From an uncultured Alistipes sp. (GTDB taxonomy: Bacteria; Bacteroidota; Bacteroidia; Bacteroidales; Rikenellaceae), in contig CALUIK010000014.1 in the NCBI GenBank assembly GCA_944320685.1, forward strand, positions 1-64,000: a DNA stretch of 64,000 bases, written 5' to 3'. Below, one piece after another: positions 38,143 to 46,936 of this stretch. Position 1 is the first letter of the stretch; every line of letters begins with the position of its first letter. The notes beneath the pieces were generated by a model that did no database searches, was not told where the DNA came from, and was given only the letters and a program-made list of their open reading frames with translations. The position numbers and the translations under genes were made by a program.

Positions 38143-39009
38143 ATGAAACAGAAAGGATTAGGACGAGGGTTGGACGCCATCTTCGGCACCGAGAACATCG
38201 CCGCCAAGGTCGCGCCCATGAGCCACATGGCCCAGATCGCAATCGAGCAGATCGTACCCAACCCCACGCAGCCCCGCACGGCCTTCGACGAGGAGGCGCT
38301 GCGCGAACTTGCCGACTCGATCCGCCAGCTCGGCATCATACAGCCCATCACGGTGCGCCGCGACGGCGACGACCGTTATGTAATCATCAGCGGCGAGCGC
38401 CGCTGGCGAGCCTCGCGCATGGCGGGACTCGAAACACTGCCCGCATACGTGCGCGAGGCCGACGACGAGAACCTCCATGCCATGGCCCTCGTCGAGAATA
38501 TACAGCGTCAGGACCTCAACGCCATAGAGATAGCCCTCGGCATGCAGCGCCTGATCGACGAGTGCGGCCTGACGCAGGAGCAGATGGCCGACAAGGTGGG
38601 CAAGAAACGGTCGACCGTGTCGAACTACATGCGCCTGCTTTCGCTGCCCGACGAGGTGCAGCTCGCACTCAAGGAGGGCCTCATAACAATGGGCCATGCC
38701 AAGGCTCTGGCCGGCATCCCACGCGAAAAGCAGGTCAAGGCCCTGAAGAAGTGTCTCCGCAGCGGGCTCTCGGTAAGGCAGACCGAGGAACTCGCACGCA
38801 AGGCCGCCATGCAGGCACCGCCCCCCGCGGACGAGGAGGAGGAGTACCCCGAATCGTACTCGCGGCTGGTGGAACAGCTCGAACCCTACTTCTCGCAGAA
38901 CATAAGCATCAAGCGCGGCCGTAACGGCGGCGGCAGGATCGTCATCGAGTTCTCGGATGACAGCGAGATCGACGCCATCATCGAACGCCTGCGCCAGCGG
39001 GGCAACTGA
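38143..39009 (+). CDS. parB: Chromosome partitioning protein ParB
   Basis: The 288-residue protein has a short ParA-interaction peptide (KGLGRGLDAIFG), the ParB/Srx CTP-binding domain (residues about 35-120: NPTQPRTAFDEEALRELADSI, ISGERRWRASRMAG with the GERR motif, ENIQRQDLN), the HTH (EQMADKVGKKRSTVSNYMRLL) and a C-terminal dimerisation tail. It loads at parS sites and spreads as a CTP-dependent clamp. It starts 15 bases after parA. Confidence 0.95.
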   Translation: MKQKGLGRGLDAIFGTENIAAKVAPMSHMAQIAIEQIVPNPTQPRTAFDEEALRELADSIRQLGIIQPITVRRDGDDRYVIISGERRWRASRMAGLETLPAYVREADDENLHAMALVENIQRQDLNAIEIALGMQRLIDECGLTQEQMADKVGKKRSTVSNYMRLLSLPDEVQLALKEGLITMGHAKALAGIPREKQVKALKKCLRSGLSVRQTEELARKAAMQAPPPADEEEEYPESYSRLVEQLEPYFSQNISIKRGRNGGGRIVIEFSDDSEIDAIIERLRQRGN

Positions 39010-39056
39010 CCCTCCACAAAAACCCGAAACAGCAAATCCAGCACAAGCGCACGGGA

Positions 39057-40523
39057 ATGTCGACCCACAACAGGCTACACACAACCTTCGCACGACGCGC
39101 TGCGGCCCTCGGGGCATGCGCGCTGCATATGTTGCGTCCGTTGCTGACAACAGCCCTTGTAGCCGTATTCGCCGCGGCGGCCTCTGAATGTCGCGCACAG
39201 AACGTAAAGCGCGGCAACCTGCAATCAGTCAAGGGAGGCATGGTCCAGCGCCGCGACACAACGGCACGCAGCCAAGGCACGACACCGCCAAGCATATCCG
39301 CCGATTCGCTCCTGAAGATGCTGCCCGCAGGCTCCCTGCCGGAAGGGATCAACGCCGAGGCGCTGCGCGCCATACCCGTCGATTCGCTCATCAGGCTCCT
39401 GCCCGACTCGCTTCAGGCCATGCTGCCCGCGATCGCGGCCGCAACGGGGGCGCCGGCGGAGCCCGCAAACCGTCCCGACCCGCTCGCGGCGGATATGTCC
39501 GACTCGCTTGCCGTACTCCTGCCCGACTCGCTGCGCACCGGCCTCATCGTCACGGAAGAGGCGGACCTGTTTCCCGCCGACGCGCCGCAGGGGAGAGCGA
39601 CAGAAGAGAACGACGGCAAACGCCGCCGCGAAAAGGTGCGCCGCCGCAGCCTGCGCGAAACCGACTCTCTCCGCACCGAAAAGGTGCGCGAACCCCTCTT
39701 CAGCGACTCGGCTTCGCTGTCGAAGGTGTGCTGGATGGCGGCCGTAATGCCCGGCTACGGACAGATATACAACAAACAATACTGGAAACTGCCCGTGCTC
39801 TACACCACGCTCGGCACCTCGATAGGGCTGGCCGTGCACCAAGGGTCGCTATACAAACCTCTCAAACGGCAGTACGACGCCATCACGGCCGAGAGCATGT
39901 CGCGCACCGAAGAACTCAACTCACTGCAACGCCGGATGATACGCGCGAACACCGCCCGTCAGATACTGTGGGGTACGGCCGCCGTGTCGTACATATATTT
40001 TCTGGGTGACGCCGCCGTAAACTACGCGACCAACGAGGTGTCGGGCGTGAAGAAGGCCACGACCCTGTCGCTCATATGCCCGGGCGCGGGGCAGGTATAC
40101 AACAAGAGCTACTGGAAGGTGCCCATCGTCATCGGCGGCCTCGCCTCGATGGCATACGTCATCGACTGGAACAACCGCGGGTTCCAACGCTTCAAAACGG
40201 CATACACCCTGCGCGCCGACTTCGAGAATAACCCGGGAAAGTACCCCGACGGCGTGTCGCACGACGAATTCGGCGGCCGCTACTCGGCAACCTACCTCAA
40301 AAACCTGCGCGACGCATACCGCCGCAACCGCGACCTGAGCATCATACTCACCATAGCGGTATACGCATTCCAAGCCATCGATGCCCATGTCGACGCCCAC
40401 TTGAAGGACTTCGACGTGTCGGACGACCTGACCGTCTCGCTCGAACCGATGTTCGACACAACATACACGCAGGTGAGCGGCACGCAGCCTGCATTCGGAT
40501 TTAACCTAAACATCAGATTCTGA
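39057..40523 (+). CDS. DUF5683 family protein, envelope-associated
   Basis: The frame encodes 488 residues. A signal peptide starts at either 39057 or, more typically, at 39129 (MLRPLLTTALVAVFAAAASE). Residues about 70-220 are disordered and hold repeated DSL(x)2-3LP pieces (ADSLLKMLPAGSLPE, DSLIRLLPDSLQAMLP), which is unusual. The conserved DUF5683 region (about 225-480) carries SKVCWMAAVMPGYGQIYNKQYWK and its internal repeat LSLICPGAGQVYNKSYWK, with hydrophobic helices. The function is unknown. It lies in the parAB operon next to a lytic transglycosylase. Confidence 0.8.
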   Translation: MSTHNRLHTTFARRAAALGACALHMLRPLLTTALVAVFAAAASECRAQNVKRGNLQSVKGGMVQRRDTTARSQGTTPPSISADSLLKMLPAGSLPEGINAEALRAIPVDSLIRLLPDSLQAMLPAIAAATGAPAEPANRPDPLAADMSDSLAVLLPDSLRTGLIVTEEADLFPADAPQGRATEENDGKRRREKVRRRSLRETDSLRTEKVREPLFSDSASLSKVCWMAAVMPGYGQIYNKQYWKLPVLYTTLGTSIGLAVHQGSLYKPLKRQYDAITAESMSRTEELNSLQRRMIRANTARQILWGTAAVSYIYFLGDAAVNYATNEVSGVKKATTLSLICPGAGQVYNKSYWKVPIVIGGLASMAYVIDWNNRGFQRFKTAYTLRADFENNPGKYPDGVSHDEFGGRYSATYLKNLRDAYRRNRDLSIILTIAVYAFQAIDAHVDAHLKDFDVSDDLTVSLEPMFDTTYTQVSGTQPAFGFNLNIRF

Positions 40524-40532
40524 CCTGACACG

Positions 40533-41936
40533 ATGAACAAAACGATAACAGCGATCCTCCTCGTGCTGCTGGCAGCCGCACCCTGCGCCGAGGCCCGCGC
40601 ACAGAAGAGACCCAAGAAACTTAGCGCCAAGAAACAACTCGTCCTCGAACAGCAGAGGGCAGACTCGCTCGCCGCACTGGTAGAGGAGTACCGCCGCCGC
40701 GAAAGCGACTGGCAGAAGGCTTGGCACGACGCCCAGCAGCAACACGACAAGAAACCCCGTAACGAACGGTTCGCCGTCGACTACACCCCCGCCCGCGCCG
40801 ACTCGCTCGCCGAGCAGCTGCACCTGCAGCATGTGGATGACGCCCTGCAGAACTTCTTCAACGACTATGTCTGCGAGCCCGCCGACATGAGCACCGACAC
40901 GCAGCAGGACTCGCTGTATGCGGCGCGCCTGAAGACTCTCGTCTCGCCCATACACCTGCCCTACAACCAGCTTGTGCGCACATACATACAGCGTTACACC
41001 GACGGCTCGGGCCTCATGAGCCGCGTGCTGTCGCTCTCGCAATACTACTTCCCGATGATAGACGAAGAGCTGCTCAAGGCGGGCCTGCCTGTCGAGTTGC
41101 ACGCCATGGCCATCATCGAGTCGGCCCTCTCGGCCACGGCATACTCGCGTGCCGGCGCCGCAGGCCTATGGCAGTTCATGCCCACCACGGCAAAGGCATA
41201 CGGCCTTGAGGTGAACTCGATGGTCGACGAGCGTTACGACCCGCTCAAGGCCACACGCGCCGCATGCCTTTACATGAAGGACCTATACGACATGTACAAC
41301 GACTGGAGCCTCGCCATCGCCGCATACAACTGCGGCCCGGGCAACGTCAACAAGGCCATGGCCCGTGCCGGAGGAAACCCTCAGTCGTTCTGGGACGTAT
41401 ACGACTACCTGCCGCGCGAGACCCGAGGATATGTCCCCGCCTTCATCGCCGCCTCGTACGCCTACGCATACCATCAGGCGCACAACATAACCTACACCGA
41501 ACCGCCCATGCCCATCGCCGTCGACACGGTGCAGATAACACGCCTGCTCCATCTGGGACAGGTGTCGTCGACGATAGACGTCTCGAACGAGGCGCTCAAG
41601 ATGCTAAACCCGCAATACAAACTCGACATCATACCCGCAACGACCAAGAGCTACACCCTCGTGCTGCCGGCAAACCGCGTAACCGAATTCATCTCGCACC
41701 AAGACTCGATATTCGCCAAGGATTCGGTATACCTGAAGGAGTACCTCGATCCGGCCGTCGTGGAGAAGAAAAAGGTCGAACAGACGGTCATATACTACCG
41801 CGTCAAGAGCGGCGACACCCTCGGCGCCATAGCCCGCCGGCACCATGTCACCACAACGCAGATCATGCGCTGGAACGGCATCAAGAACCCCAACAAGCTC
41901 AGTATAGGCCAGCGCCTCAAGATAGAGAAACGCTGA
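40533..41936 (+). CDS. LysM-containing lytic transglycosylase (MltD-like)
   Basis: The 467-residue protein has a signal peptide (ITAILLVLLAAAPCAEARA) and a helical spacer. Its SLT family catalytic domain is at about 170-310: the Glu in AMAIIESALSATAYSRAGAAG (first 20 listed in part), LWQFMPTTAKAYGL, IAAYNCGPGNVNKAM and YLPRETRGYVPAFIAA. A C-terminal LysM domain is at about 420-465 (YRVKSGDTLGAIARR). It cleaves peptidoglycan glycan strands in the periplasm. It lies between DUF5683 and mnmE. Confidence 0.9.
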   Translation: MNKTITAILLVLLAAAPCAEARAQKRPKKLSAKKQLVLEQQRADSLAALVEEYRRRESDWQKAWHDAQQQHDKKPRNERFAVDYTPARADSLAEQLHLQHVDDALQNFFNDYVCEPADMSTDTQQDSLYAARLKTLVSPIHLPYNQLVRTYIQRYTDGSGLMSRVLSLSQYYFPMIDEELLKAGLPVELHAMAIIESALSATAYSRAGAAGLWQFMPTTAKAYGLEVNSMVDERYDPLKATRAACLYMKDLYDMYNDWSLAIAAYNCGPGNVNKAMARAGGNPQSFWDVYDYLPRETRGYVPAFIAASYAYAYHQAHNITYTEPPMPIAVDTVQITRLLHLGQVSSTIDVSNEALKMLNPQYKLDIIPATTKSYTLVLPANRVTEFISHQDSIFAKDSVYLKEYLDPAVVEKKKVEQTVIYYRVKSGDTLGAIARRHHVTTTQIMRWNGIKNPNKLSIGQRLKIEKR

Positions 41937-41950
41937 ACCACGCACGCAGG

Positions 41951-43510
41951 ATGATATTCGGCGACAACGATACCATAGCAGCCCCCGCCACGGCCGCAGG
42001 CGGCGCACTCTGCATGATCAGGGTGAGCGGCCCCCGAGCCTTGGAGGTGTGCGGCACGCTCTTCCGCGGCCGCACGCCCCTCACCTCGGCTCGTGCGGCG
42101 ACGGCTCTATACGGCCGTCTGGTCGACGGCGACGGTACGGTCATAGACGAGGCCGTCGTCACACCGTTCCGCGCCCCACACTCGTATACGGGAGAGGATT
42201 CCGTCGAAATATCGGTACACGGGTCGTCGTACATAGTACGGGCCGTCATGCAGGCCCTCGTGCGCGCCGGAGCCCGCCCCGCCGAAGCAGGCGAGTTCAC
42301 ACGGCGGGCATTCCTCACGGGCCGCATGGATCTGGCGCAGGCCGAGGCCGTAGCCGACATGATCGCTGCGTCGTCGCGCGCTTCGCACGCCGTGGCCGCA
42401 ACGCAGTTGCGCGGCGCGTACTCCGGCCAGCTGCATGCGCTGCGCGAGGAACTGCTGCACATAACGTCGCTACTGGAACTCGAACTCGACTTCTCGGAGG
42501 AGGATGTCGAATTCGCCGACCGCACACAGCTCGAAACACTTCTGCGCCAGACCTGCGACAAAACGTCATCGCTCGCCGCGTCGTTCGCCCTCGGCAACGC
42601 CCTCAAAGAGGGCGTCGCCGTCGCCATAGTCGGACGTCCCAACGTCGGCAAAAGCACGCTCCTGAACCGGCTCGCAGGCGAGGATCGCGCAATGGTATCG
42701 GAGATCGCCGGTACCACGCGCGACACAATAGAGGCGCAGATAAATATCGGCGGCGTCGCATACCGCTTCATCGACACCGCCGGCGTACACCGTACCCGCG
42801 ACACACTCGAACTGATGGGCATAAGCCGCACGCGGCAGGCCATCGAAAAGGCCCGCATAGTGCTGTGGCTCACCACGCCGGATGATGAGGCCGCAACATA
42901 CAACACGGCAACGTCCCACGCCGAAGCAGCCCTGAAAAGGGAGTTTGCCGCAGCGACGGGGATAGGGTTGGGCGAAGGGCAGGTCCTGTACAAGATCATA
43001 AACAAGATAGACCTGCTGCCCAATGGCGGGAATAATGGCGCCGGTATCACATCCGAGACATCCGCCGCAGGGAACGCGGCGGCAGGAGATGCGGGTGCAG
43101 CATCCCCTGCATACAGAGCGGAGGCAGCGGATGGTGCGGCAGGAGAAGCGTCTCCCAATATGGCGGCCGGCACATCGCACAGCGGATACACGGACGGGCA
43201 TACGATACGAATTTCAGCCAAGACAGGGGCAGGCATACAGGCCCTCGCCGAGGCCCTCGGCAGCACGGTGGACGCCACGGCGGCATACCGCGGCGAGGCT
43301 ATCGTAACGAACCAGCGCCACTACCACGCCCTGTGCGAGGCACGTACGGCGCTGGAGGCGGCACTCGACGGGCTGCACAACGGCCTGACGTCGGACCTGT
43401 TGAGCGAGGATATCCGCCTCGCCGTCAACCACCTCGGCGAGATCACAGGCGAAATCACCTCCGCCGACATCCTGCAAAACATATTCTCGAAATTCTGCAT
43501 CGGAAAGTGA
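41951..43510 (+). CDS. mnmE: tRNA modification GTPase MnmE
   Basis: The start at 41951 (MIFGDNDTIAAPATAAGG) gives 519 residues. The N-terminal tetrahydrofolate-binding domain is followed by a helical domain with the inserted G domain: G1 GRPNVGKST, G2 AGTTRDT, G3 DTAGVH, G4 NKID (about residue 351), G5 SAKTG (about residue 422), and the C-terminal FCIGK that bears the conserved Cys. With MnmG it makes cmnm5 on tRNA wobble uridines. Unusually, about 65 residues of Ala/Gly/Ser-rich sequence lie between G4 and G5, where about 20-25 is usual. The last codons form the boundary of the foreign island. Confidence 0.95.
   Translation: MIFGDNDTIAAPATAAGGALCMIRVSGPRALEVCGTLFRGRTPLTSARAATALYGRLVDGDGTVIDEAVVTPFRAPHSYTGEDSVEISVHGSSYIVRAVMQALVRAGARPAEAGEFTRRAFLTGRMDLAQAEAVADMIAASSRASHAVAATQLRGAYSGQLHALREELLHITSLLELELDFSEEDVEFADRTQLETLLRQTCDKTSSLAASFALGNALKEGVAVAIVGRPNVGKSTLLNRLAGEDRAMVSEIAGTTRDTIEAQINIGGVAYRFIDTAGVHRTRDTLELMGISRTRQAIEKARIVLWLTTPDDEAATYNTATSHAEAALKREFAAATGIGLGEGQVLYKIINKIDLLPNGGNNGAGITSETSAAGNAAAGDAGAASPAYRAEAADGAAGEASPNMAAGTSHSGYTDGHTIRISAKTGAGIQALAEALGSTVDATAAYRGEAIVTNQRHYHALCEARTALEAALDGLHNGLTSDLLSEDIRLAVNHLGEITGEITSADILQNIFSKFCIGK
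43493..43510 (+). other. Putative attachment site (attL) in the 3' end of mnmE
   Basis: These are the last 18 bases of mnmE, coding FCIGK and the stop. The base composition and gene content change from chromosomal to mobile right after it, and integrase genes follow in 1.3 kb. The 3' end of mnmE/trmE is the known target of SGI1-family elements. The matching right-end repeat is not seen in full inside the window. Confidence 0.5.
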
Positions 43511-43552
43511 AAGAACAAAACTGACTGCAACGAATTAGAACCAACTATAACG

Positions 43553-43580
43553 AAGCCACTGTAAATCAGTGGCTTTTTTA
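43553..43580 (+). terminator. Terminator after mnmE
   Basis: A perfect 9-bp stem (43553-43561 with 43567-43575) is followed by a T run. It ends the mnmE operon just inside the island. Confidence 0.85.
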
Positions 43581-43694
43581 TTTGACCAAAATCCGGCTGA
43601 TAGCAGTCGGAGACAGTTGTCCGCCATATTTTTCTACCGTATTTCTACCACGGAACATTTTCGGGATTTGCCCCGATGTCACACTGACGCAGTA

Positions 43695-43731
43695 GTTGAC
43701 GTGTGTTGACAATGGTTTACGTGTATTGACA
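43695..43731 (+). repeat. Tandem 17-bp direct repeats near the island end
   Basis: GTTGACGTGTGTTGACA (43695-43711) and GTTTACGTGTATTGACA (43715-43731) match at 15 of 17 positions with a 20-base period, so both lie on one DNA face. They lie about 190 bases inside the mnmE junction and about 50 bases before the first island gene. Likely roles are integrase arm sites, excisionase sites or an operator. Confidence 0.6.
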
Positions 43732-43780
43732 GATTTGTGGAGAAATAAAGAGATAGAACCTCAAAATAAATTAGAAAAAT

Positions 43781-44656
43781 ATGGAAGTAAGAAAGATTTG
43801 CCAATGGTGTGGAAAACCATTCATCGCCAAGAAAACGACGACTTGCTATTGCAGTCATCAGTGTTCCAATCTCGGTTACAAAGAACGCATTCGAGAACGC
43901 AAGCGTGAATTGAAGAAAATGCAGGAACTGTTACAGCCCAAACAAGCATCCGAGGGGCAAGACTTCTTTTCGTTTGCACAAACGGCCAAACTTATGGGGG
44001 TTACTCGTCAGTACATTTATAAGTTGGTCAAAGAAAACAAACTTCGGGCTTCCCGCATTAGCGGTAAGAAGTCACTCATACGGCGTGCGGACATTGAGCT
44101 GATGCTGAAAACTAAACCTTACGAAAGCATCAGGCCAAAGGATGATGTCGATATTACCGAATATTATACTGCCGAGCAGATAGCGGAAAAGTACAAGGTA
44201 AACACCAAATGGGTATGGACATACACCAGAGAGCATGATGTACCTAAAGTTAGAATCCGCCAATTCAACTATTACAGCAAGAAACACATTGATGCGATAT
44301 TCGCCAAATACAGGACGGACGATGCCCTGACGGAATGGTACACTCCAGAAGAGATTGAGAAGAAGTACGGAATGACACGTGTCGCCATCCGCTCGCAAGT
44401 CTATCGCAACAACATTCCCTCGAAGAAAGAGCACGGACAGATATTTTACTCCAAACTTCATTTCGACCTGTCCAAACAGACCGCCGAAGAGGATTCATCG
44501 GAATACTACACCGTGCAGGAAGCCATGAAGAAATACAACCTTACACGGGATTCGGTTTATGGTATCCTGCAATTCCACGAAATCAAACGGGAGAAGAAAG
44601 GTCGCTTCGTGCGCTTCCTGAAAGTGGAATTTGACCACATCATGGGAGCCCGTTAG
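43781..44656 (+). CDS. Zinc-finger protein with four tandem HTH_17-like DNA-binding domains
   Basis: The 291-residue protein has an N-terminal Cys cluster (C7, C10, C22, C24, C28, in the CQWCGKPF and CYCSHQCS motifs), a charged helix, then four similar blocks of about 50 residues. The blocks start at about 67 (FSFAQTAKLMGVTRQYIYKL), 125 (YYTAEQIAEKYKVNTKWVW), 182 (WYTPEEIEKKYGMTRVAIR) and 240 (YYTVQEAMKKYNLTRDSVY). Each looks like a MerR/excisionase-type winged HTH. It precedes the integrase on the same strand. I infer a directionality or regulatory factor for integration and excision. Confidence 0.7.
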   Translation: MEVRKICQWCGKPFIAKKTTTCYCSHQCSNLGYKERIRERKRELKKMQELLQPKQASEGQDFFSFAQTAKLMGVTRQYIYKLVKENKLRASRISGKKSLIRRADIELMLKTKPYESIRPKDDVDITEYYTAEQIAEKYKVNTKWVWTYTREHDVPKVRIRQFNYYSKKHIDAIFAKYRTDDALTEWYTPEEIEKKYGMTRVAIRSQVYRNNIPSKKEHGQIFYSKLHFDLSKQTAEEDSSEYYTVQEAMKKYNLTRDSVYGILQFHEIKREKKGRFVRFLKVEFDHIMGAR

Positions 44657-44778
44657 CGGCTAAATGCAACCGACTGTAATTATCAGGAAATTATTCCATG
44701 CTGATTACGGTCTGCACAACATCATTAAGGATTTTCGCAGCAAAATATTGATTCAAATAACAATAAAACCTTTGTATT

Positions 44779-45894
44779 ATGTCAGAATGCAAAACAGTTA
44801 CACTCAGGACACGCCCTTTGAAGAAAGGTATGCTGTCTTTCTACCTCGATTATTATCCGGGCTACCGGGATCAGGAAACGATGAAGACCATCCGTCATGA
44901 GGGATTGAACATTTACATCTATGCCAATCCGAAGAACCAAAGAGAAAGGGACTTCAATGCCGCCATGTCGGAAAAGGCGGAGGCTATCCGATGCCGGAGG
45001 TTTGAAGCCATTGTGAACGAAAGGTATGACTTCTTTGATAAGCACAAGTACAAAGCCGATTTTCTGGAGTATTACCGTAAGCAGCTCCGCAAACACGACC
45101 AGAAATGGGCGTTTGTCTATCAGCACTTTTACAACTTCGTTCATGGTAAGTGTACTTTCGAAGAGATTGATGTCGACCTGTGCAACAAGTTCCGTGAATA
45201 CCTGCTCAATGCAAGGCAGCTAAAGCGGAACAGAGAGGTCTCAAGAAATTCCGCTGCTGGTTATTGGTCCACTTTCAGAGGATTCTTGAAAATCCTCTAT
45301 CGCAACAGGATGATCAAGACCAATGTCAATGACTTTCTGGACAAGATTGAAACGGAAGATGTGGCAAAGGACTACCTGTCTGTCGAAGAGTTGTATAAAC
45401 TTGCCGAGACACCATGCAAGATACCTGTTCTAAAAACTGCTTCCCTCTTTTCGTGCCTGACCAGCCTGCGGCTCAGCGATGTACTTTCCCTTTGTTGGGA
45501 AGAAATCGTTGACTTTGCTGCCGGTGGAAAATGCGTCCACACCATTACACAAAAGACCAAGACAGAGGACATCATTCCGATAAGCGATGAAGCGTTGAGA
45601 CTGATTGACTACAGCCCTGAAAAGACAGGATTGGTTTTCAAAGGGTTGAAACGAAGTTGGACACAACACCCTATGAAGGAATGGATTCGTTCTGCCGGAA
45701 TCACGAAAGACATCACTTTCCACTCATATCGCAGAACATTTGCTACCCTGCAAGCTGCCGCAGGAACTGATATCCGTACCATCCAGAGCATGATGGCTCA
45801 CAAATGTATTACTACCACGCAACGCTATATGAAAGTCGTGGACAGCAACAAACGTGAAGCGACCACTAAAATCACTTTGACAAGGAAGGGCTAA
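44779..45894 (+). CDS. Site-specific tyrosine integrase of the element
   Basis: The 371-residue protein has an N-terminal Arm-type region (TLRTRPLKKGMLSFYLDYYPG), a SAM-like core-binding domain (about 95-195) and a catalytic domain with Arg in LTSLRLSDVLSL, Lys in TQKTKTEDI, HSYRRTFATLQ (His-x-x-Arg), His in MMAHKCITT and Tyr in TQRYMKV. This form is typical of Bacteroidetes conjugative and mobilisable elements. It lies 1.3 kb inside the mnmE junction and is its likely recombinase. A strong terminator follows. Confidence 0.9.
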   Translation: MSECKTVTLRTRPLKKGMLSFYLDYYPGYRDQETMKTIRHEGLNIYIYANPKNQRERDFNAAMSEKAEAIRCRRFEAIVNERYDFFDKHKYKADFLEYYRKQLRKHDQKWAFVYQHFYNFVHGKCTFEEIDVDLCNKFREYLLNARQLKRNREVSRNSAAGYWSTFRGFLKILYRNRMIKTNVNDFLDKIETEDVAKDYLSVEELYKLAETPCKIPVLKTASLFSCLTSLRLSDVLSLCWEEIVDFAAGGKCVHTITQKTKTEDIIPISDEALRLIDYSPEKTGLVFKGLKRSWTQHPMKEWIRSAGITKDITFHSYRRTFATLQAAAGTDIRTIQSMMAHKCITTTQRYMKVVDSNKREATTKITLTRKG

Positions 45895-45921
45895 CCTGCT
45901 TGTCTTTGCCCCCTTTTTATC

Positions 45922-45971
45922 GGTTAGAGTATGATTTTTCGCTGGAAATCATACTCTAACCATATTTTTTC
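45922..45971 (+). terminator. Terminator after the integrase
   Basis: A perfect 16-bp stem (45922-45937 with 45946-45961) with an 8-base loop is followed by ATATTTTTTC. Confidence 0.85.
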
Positions 45972-46025
45972 TTAATTCCCGATTGATTTTCTATCGTTAT
46001 TTATTACTATCTGCAAACGGGCATC

Positions 46026-46033
46026 TAATTTTG
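46026..46033 (+). promoter_or_regulatory. -7 element of the second island operon
   Basis: TAATTTTG is a perfect TAnnTTTG box 30 bases before the start of the membrane-protein gene. Confidence 0.5.
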
Positions 46034-46063
46034 CCGTAGTGAAATTTCAAATAACGACAGTCT

Positions 46064-46873
46064 ATGGCAGATAACAACAGACCCACCAACAAGAAAGCAA
46101 GCCTTGTCCTCGCATTGGCGTGTATCATTTTCGCGACAGTTTCCACAATATTGTATGAGAATCATCAGATTGGCTTGATTGGCTACTCTGCTCCATTTAT
46201 AATTGGAACGGTAATGGCAATCCTTTCATGTGCTGCACTGCAACGCCTGTTCTGTTCACTGTTCGGCAAGGGCTATCTTTCTTTTGGCTGTAATATTTCT
46301 ACCAAGACAGAAGCCGTTTCAATAGAGATAAACACTGATAACCCAAAGGTACTTTCGCAAACAGACAATACAGCCAGTGCGGTCAGTATTGTAACGCAGA
46401 GACCTTCCTATCTTGAAAAATATGAAGTCCGAATAGAAGAGTTGGAGCGTGCGAAAAAGGAAAAACGGACTGCGATAGTCAGTACCATTCATGACTATAC
46501 CACATATATTATGGCAGAGTTTTTCAGCAAAGATGAACTTGAAACGCTTCATGAGAACATAGATGCTTTGGCTTACGGACAACCGGAACTATACAAACCA
46601 ATCCGTTCTAAAGAGGATAATCCCATCAAATCTCCGGCACTAAGGCATTTTGCATGGAATATCGGAGAGAGACTTGATATTCCGCTAATCGACAGGGCAA
46701 AATTCATAAAAGAAATATTTCCACACGAACTGGGAAACGCAACAATCGAATATCTTTCCAAGAATCTCCGGGACTCTGTTACAAGCAAAATCAAGATTGA
46801 TGTGCCTGAAAACGGAGAGTACCGGTTTGACTGCATGAAAAATTTTGCTGACAGGAAAATTAGTTCTTGCTGA
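46064..46873 (+). CDS. Element-encoded membrane protein of unknown function
   Basis: The 269-residue protein has two TM helices near the N-terminus (about 12-30 and 38-60) and a soluble C-terminal part with a charged helix (YLEKYEVRIEELERAKKEKRT) and several conserved-looking segments (SPALRHFAWNIGERLDIPL). I do not recognise the family. The position, between integrase and HTH/RepA genes, is a common place for uncharacterised scaffold genes in Bacteroidetes mobile elements. It heads the unit with the HTH and RepA-like genes. Confidence 0.6.
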   Translation: MADNNRPTNKKASLVLALACIIFATVSTILYENHQIGLIGYSAPFIIGTVMAILSCAALQRLFCSLFGKGYLSFGCNISTKTEAVSIEINTDNPKVLSQTDNTASAVSIVTQRPSYLEKYEVRIEELERAKKEKRTAIVSTIHDYTTYIMAEFFSKDELETLHENIDALAYGQPELYKPIRSKEDNPIKSPALRHFAWNIGERLDIPLIDRAKFIKEIFPHELGNATIEYLSKNLRDSVTSKIKIDVPENGEYRFDCMKNFADRKISSC

Positions 46874-46936
46874 TTATAGTCTGCGTGATATCATTAGATT
46901 GGTTTGCAGCATGTTAAACAATTAAATCGTTTAGTC

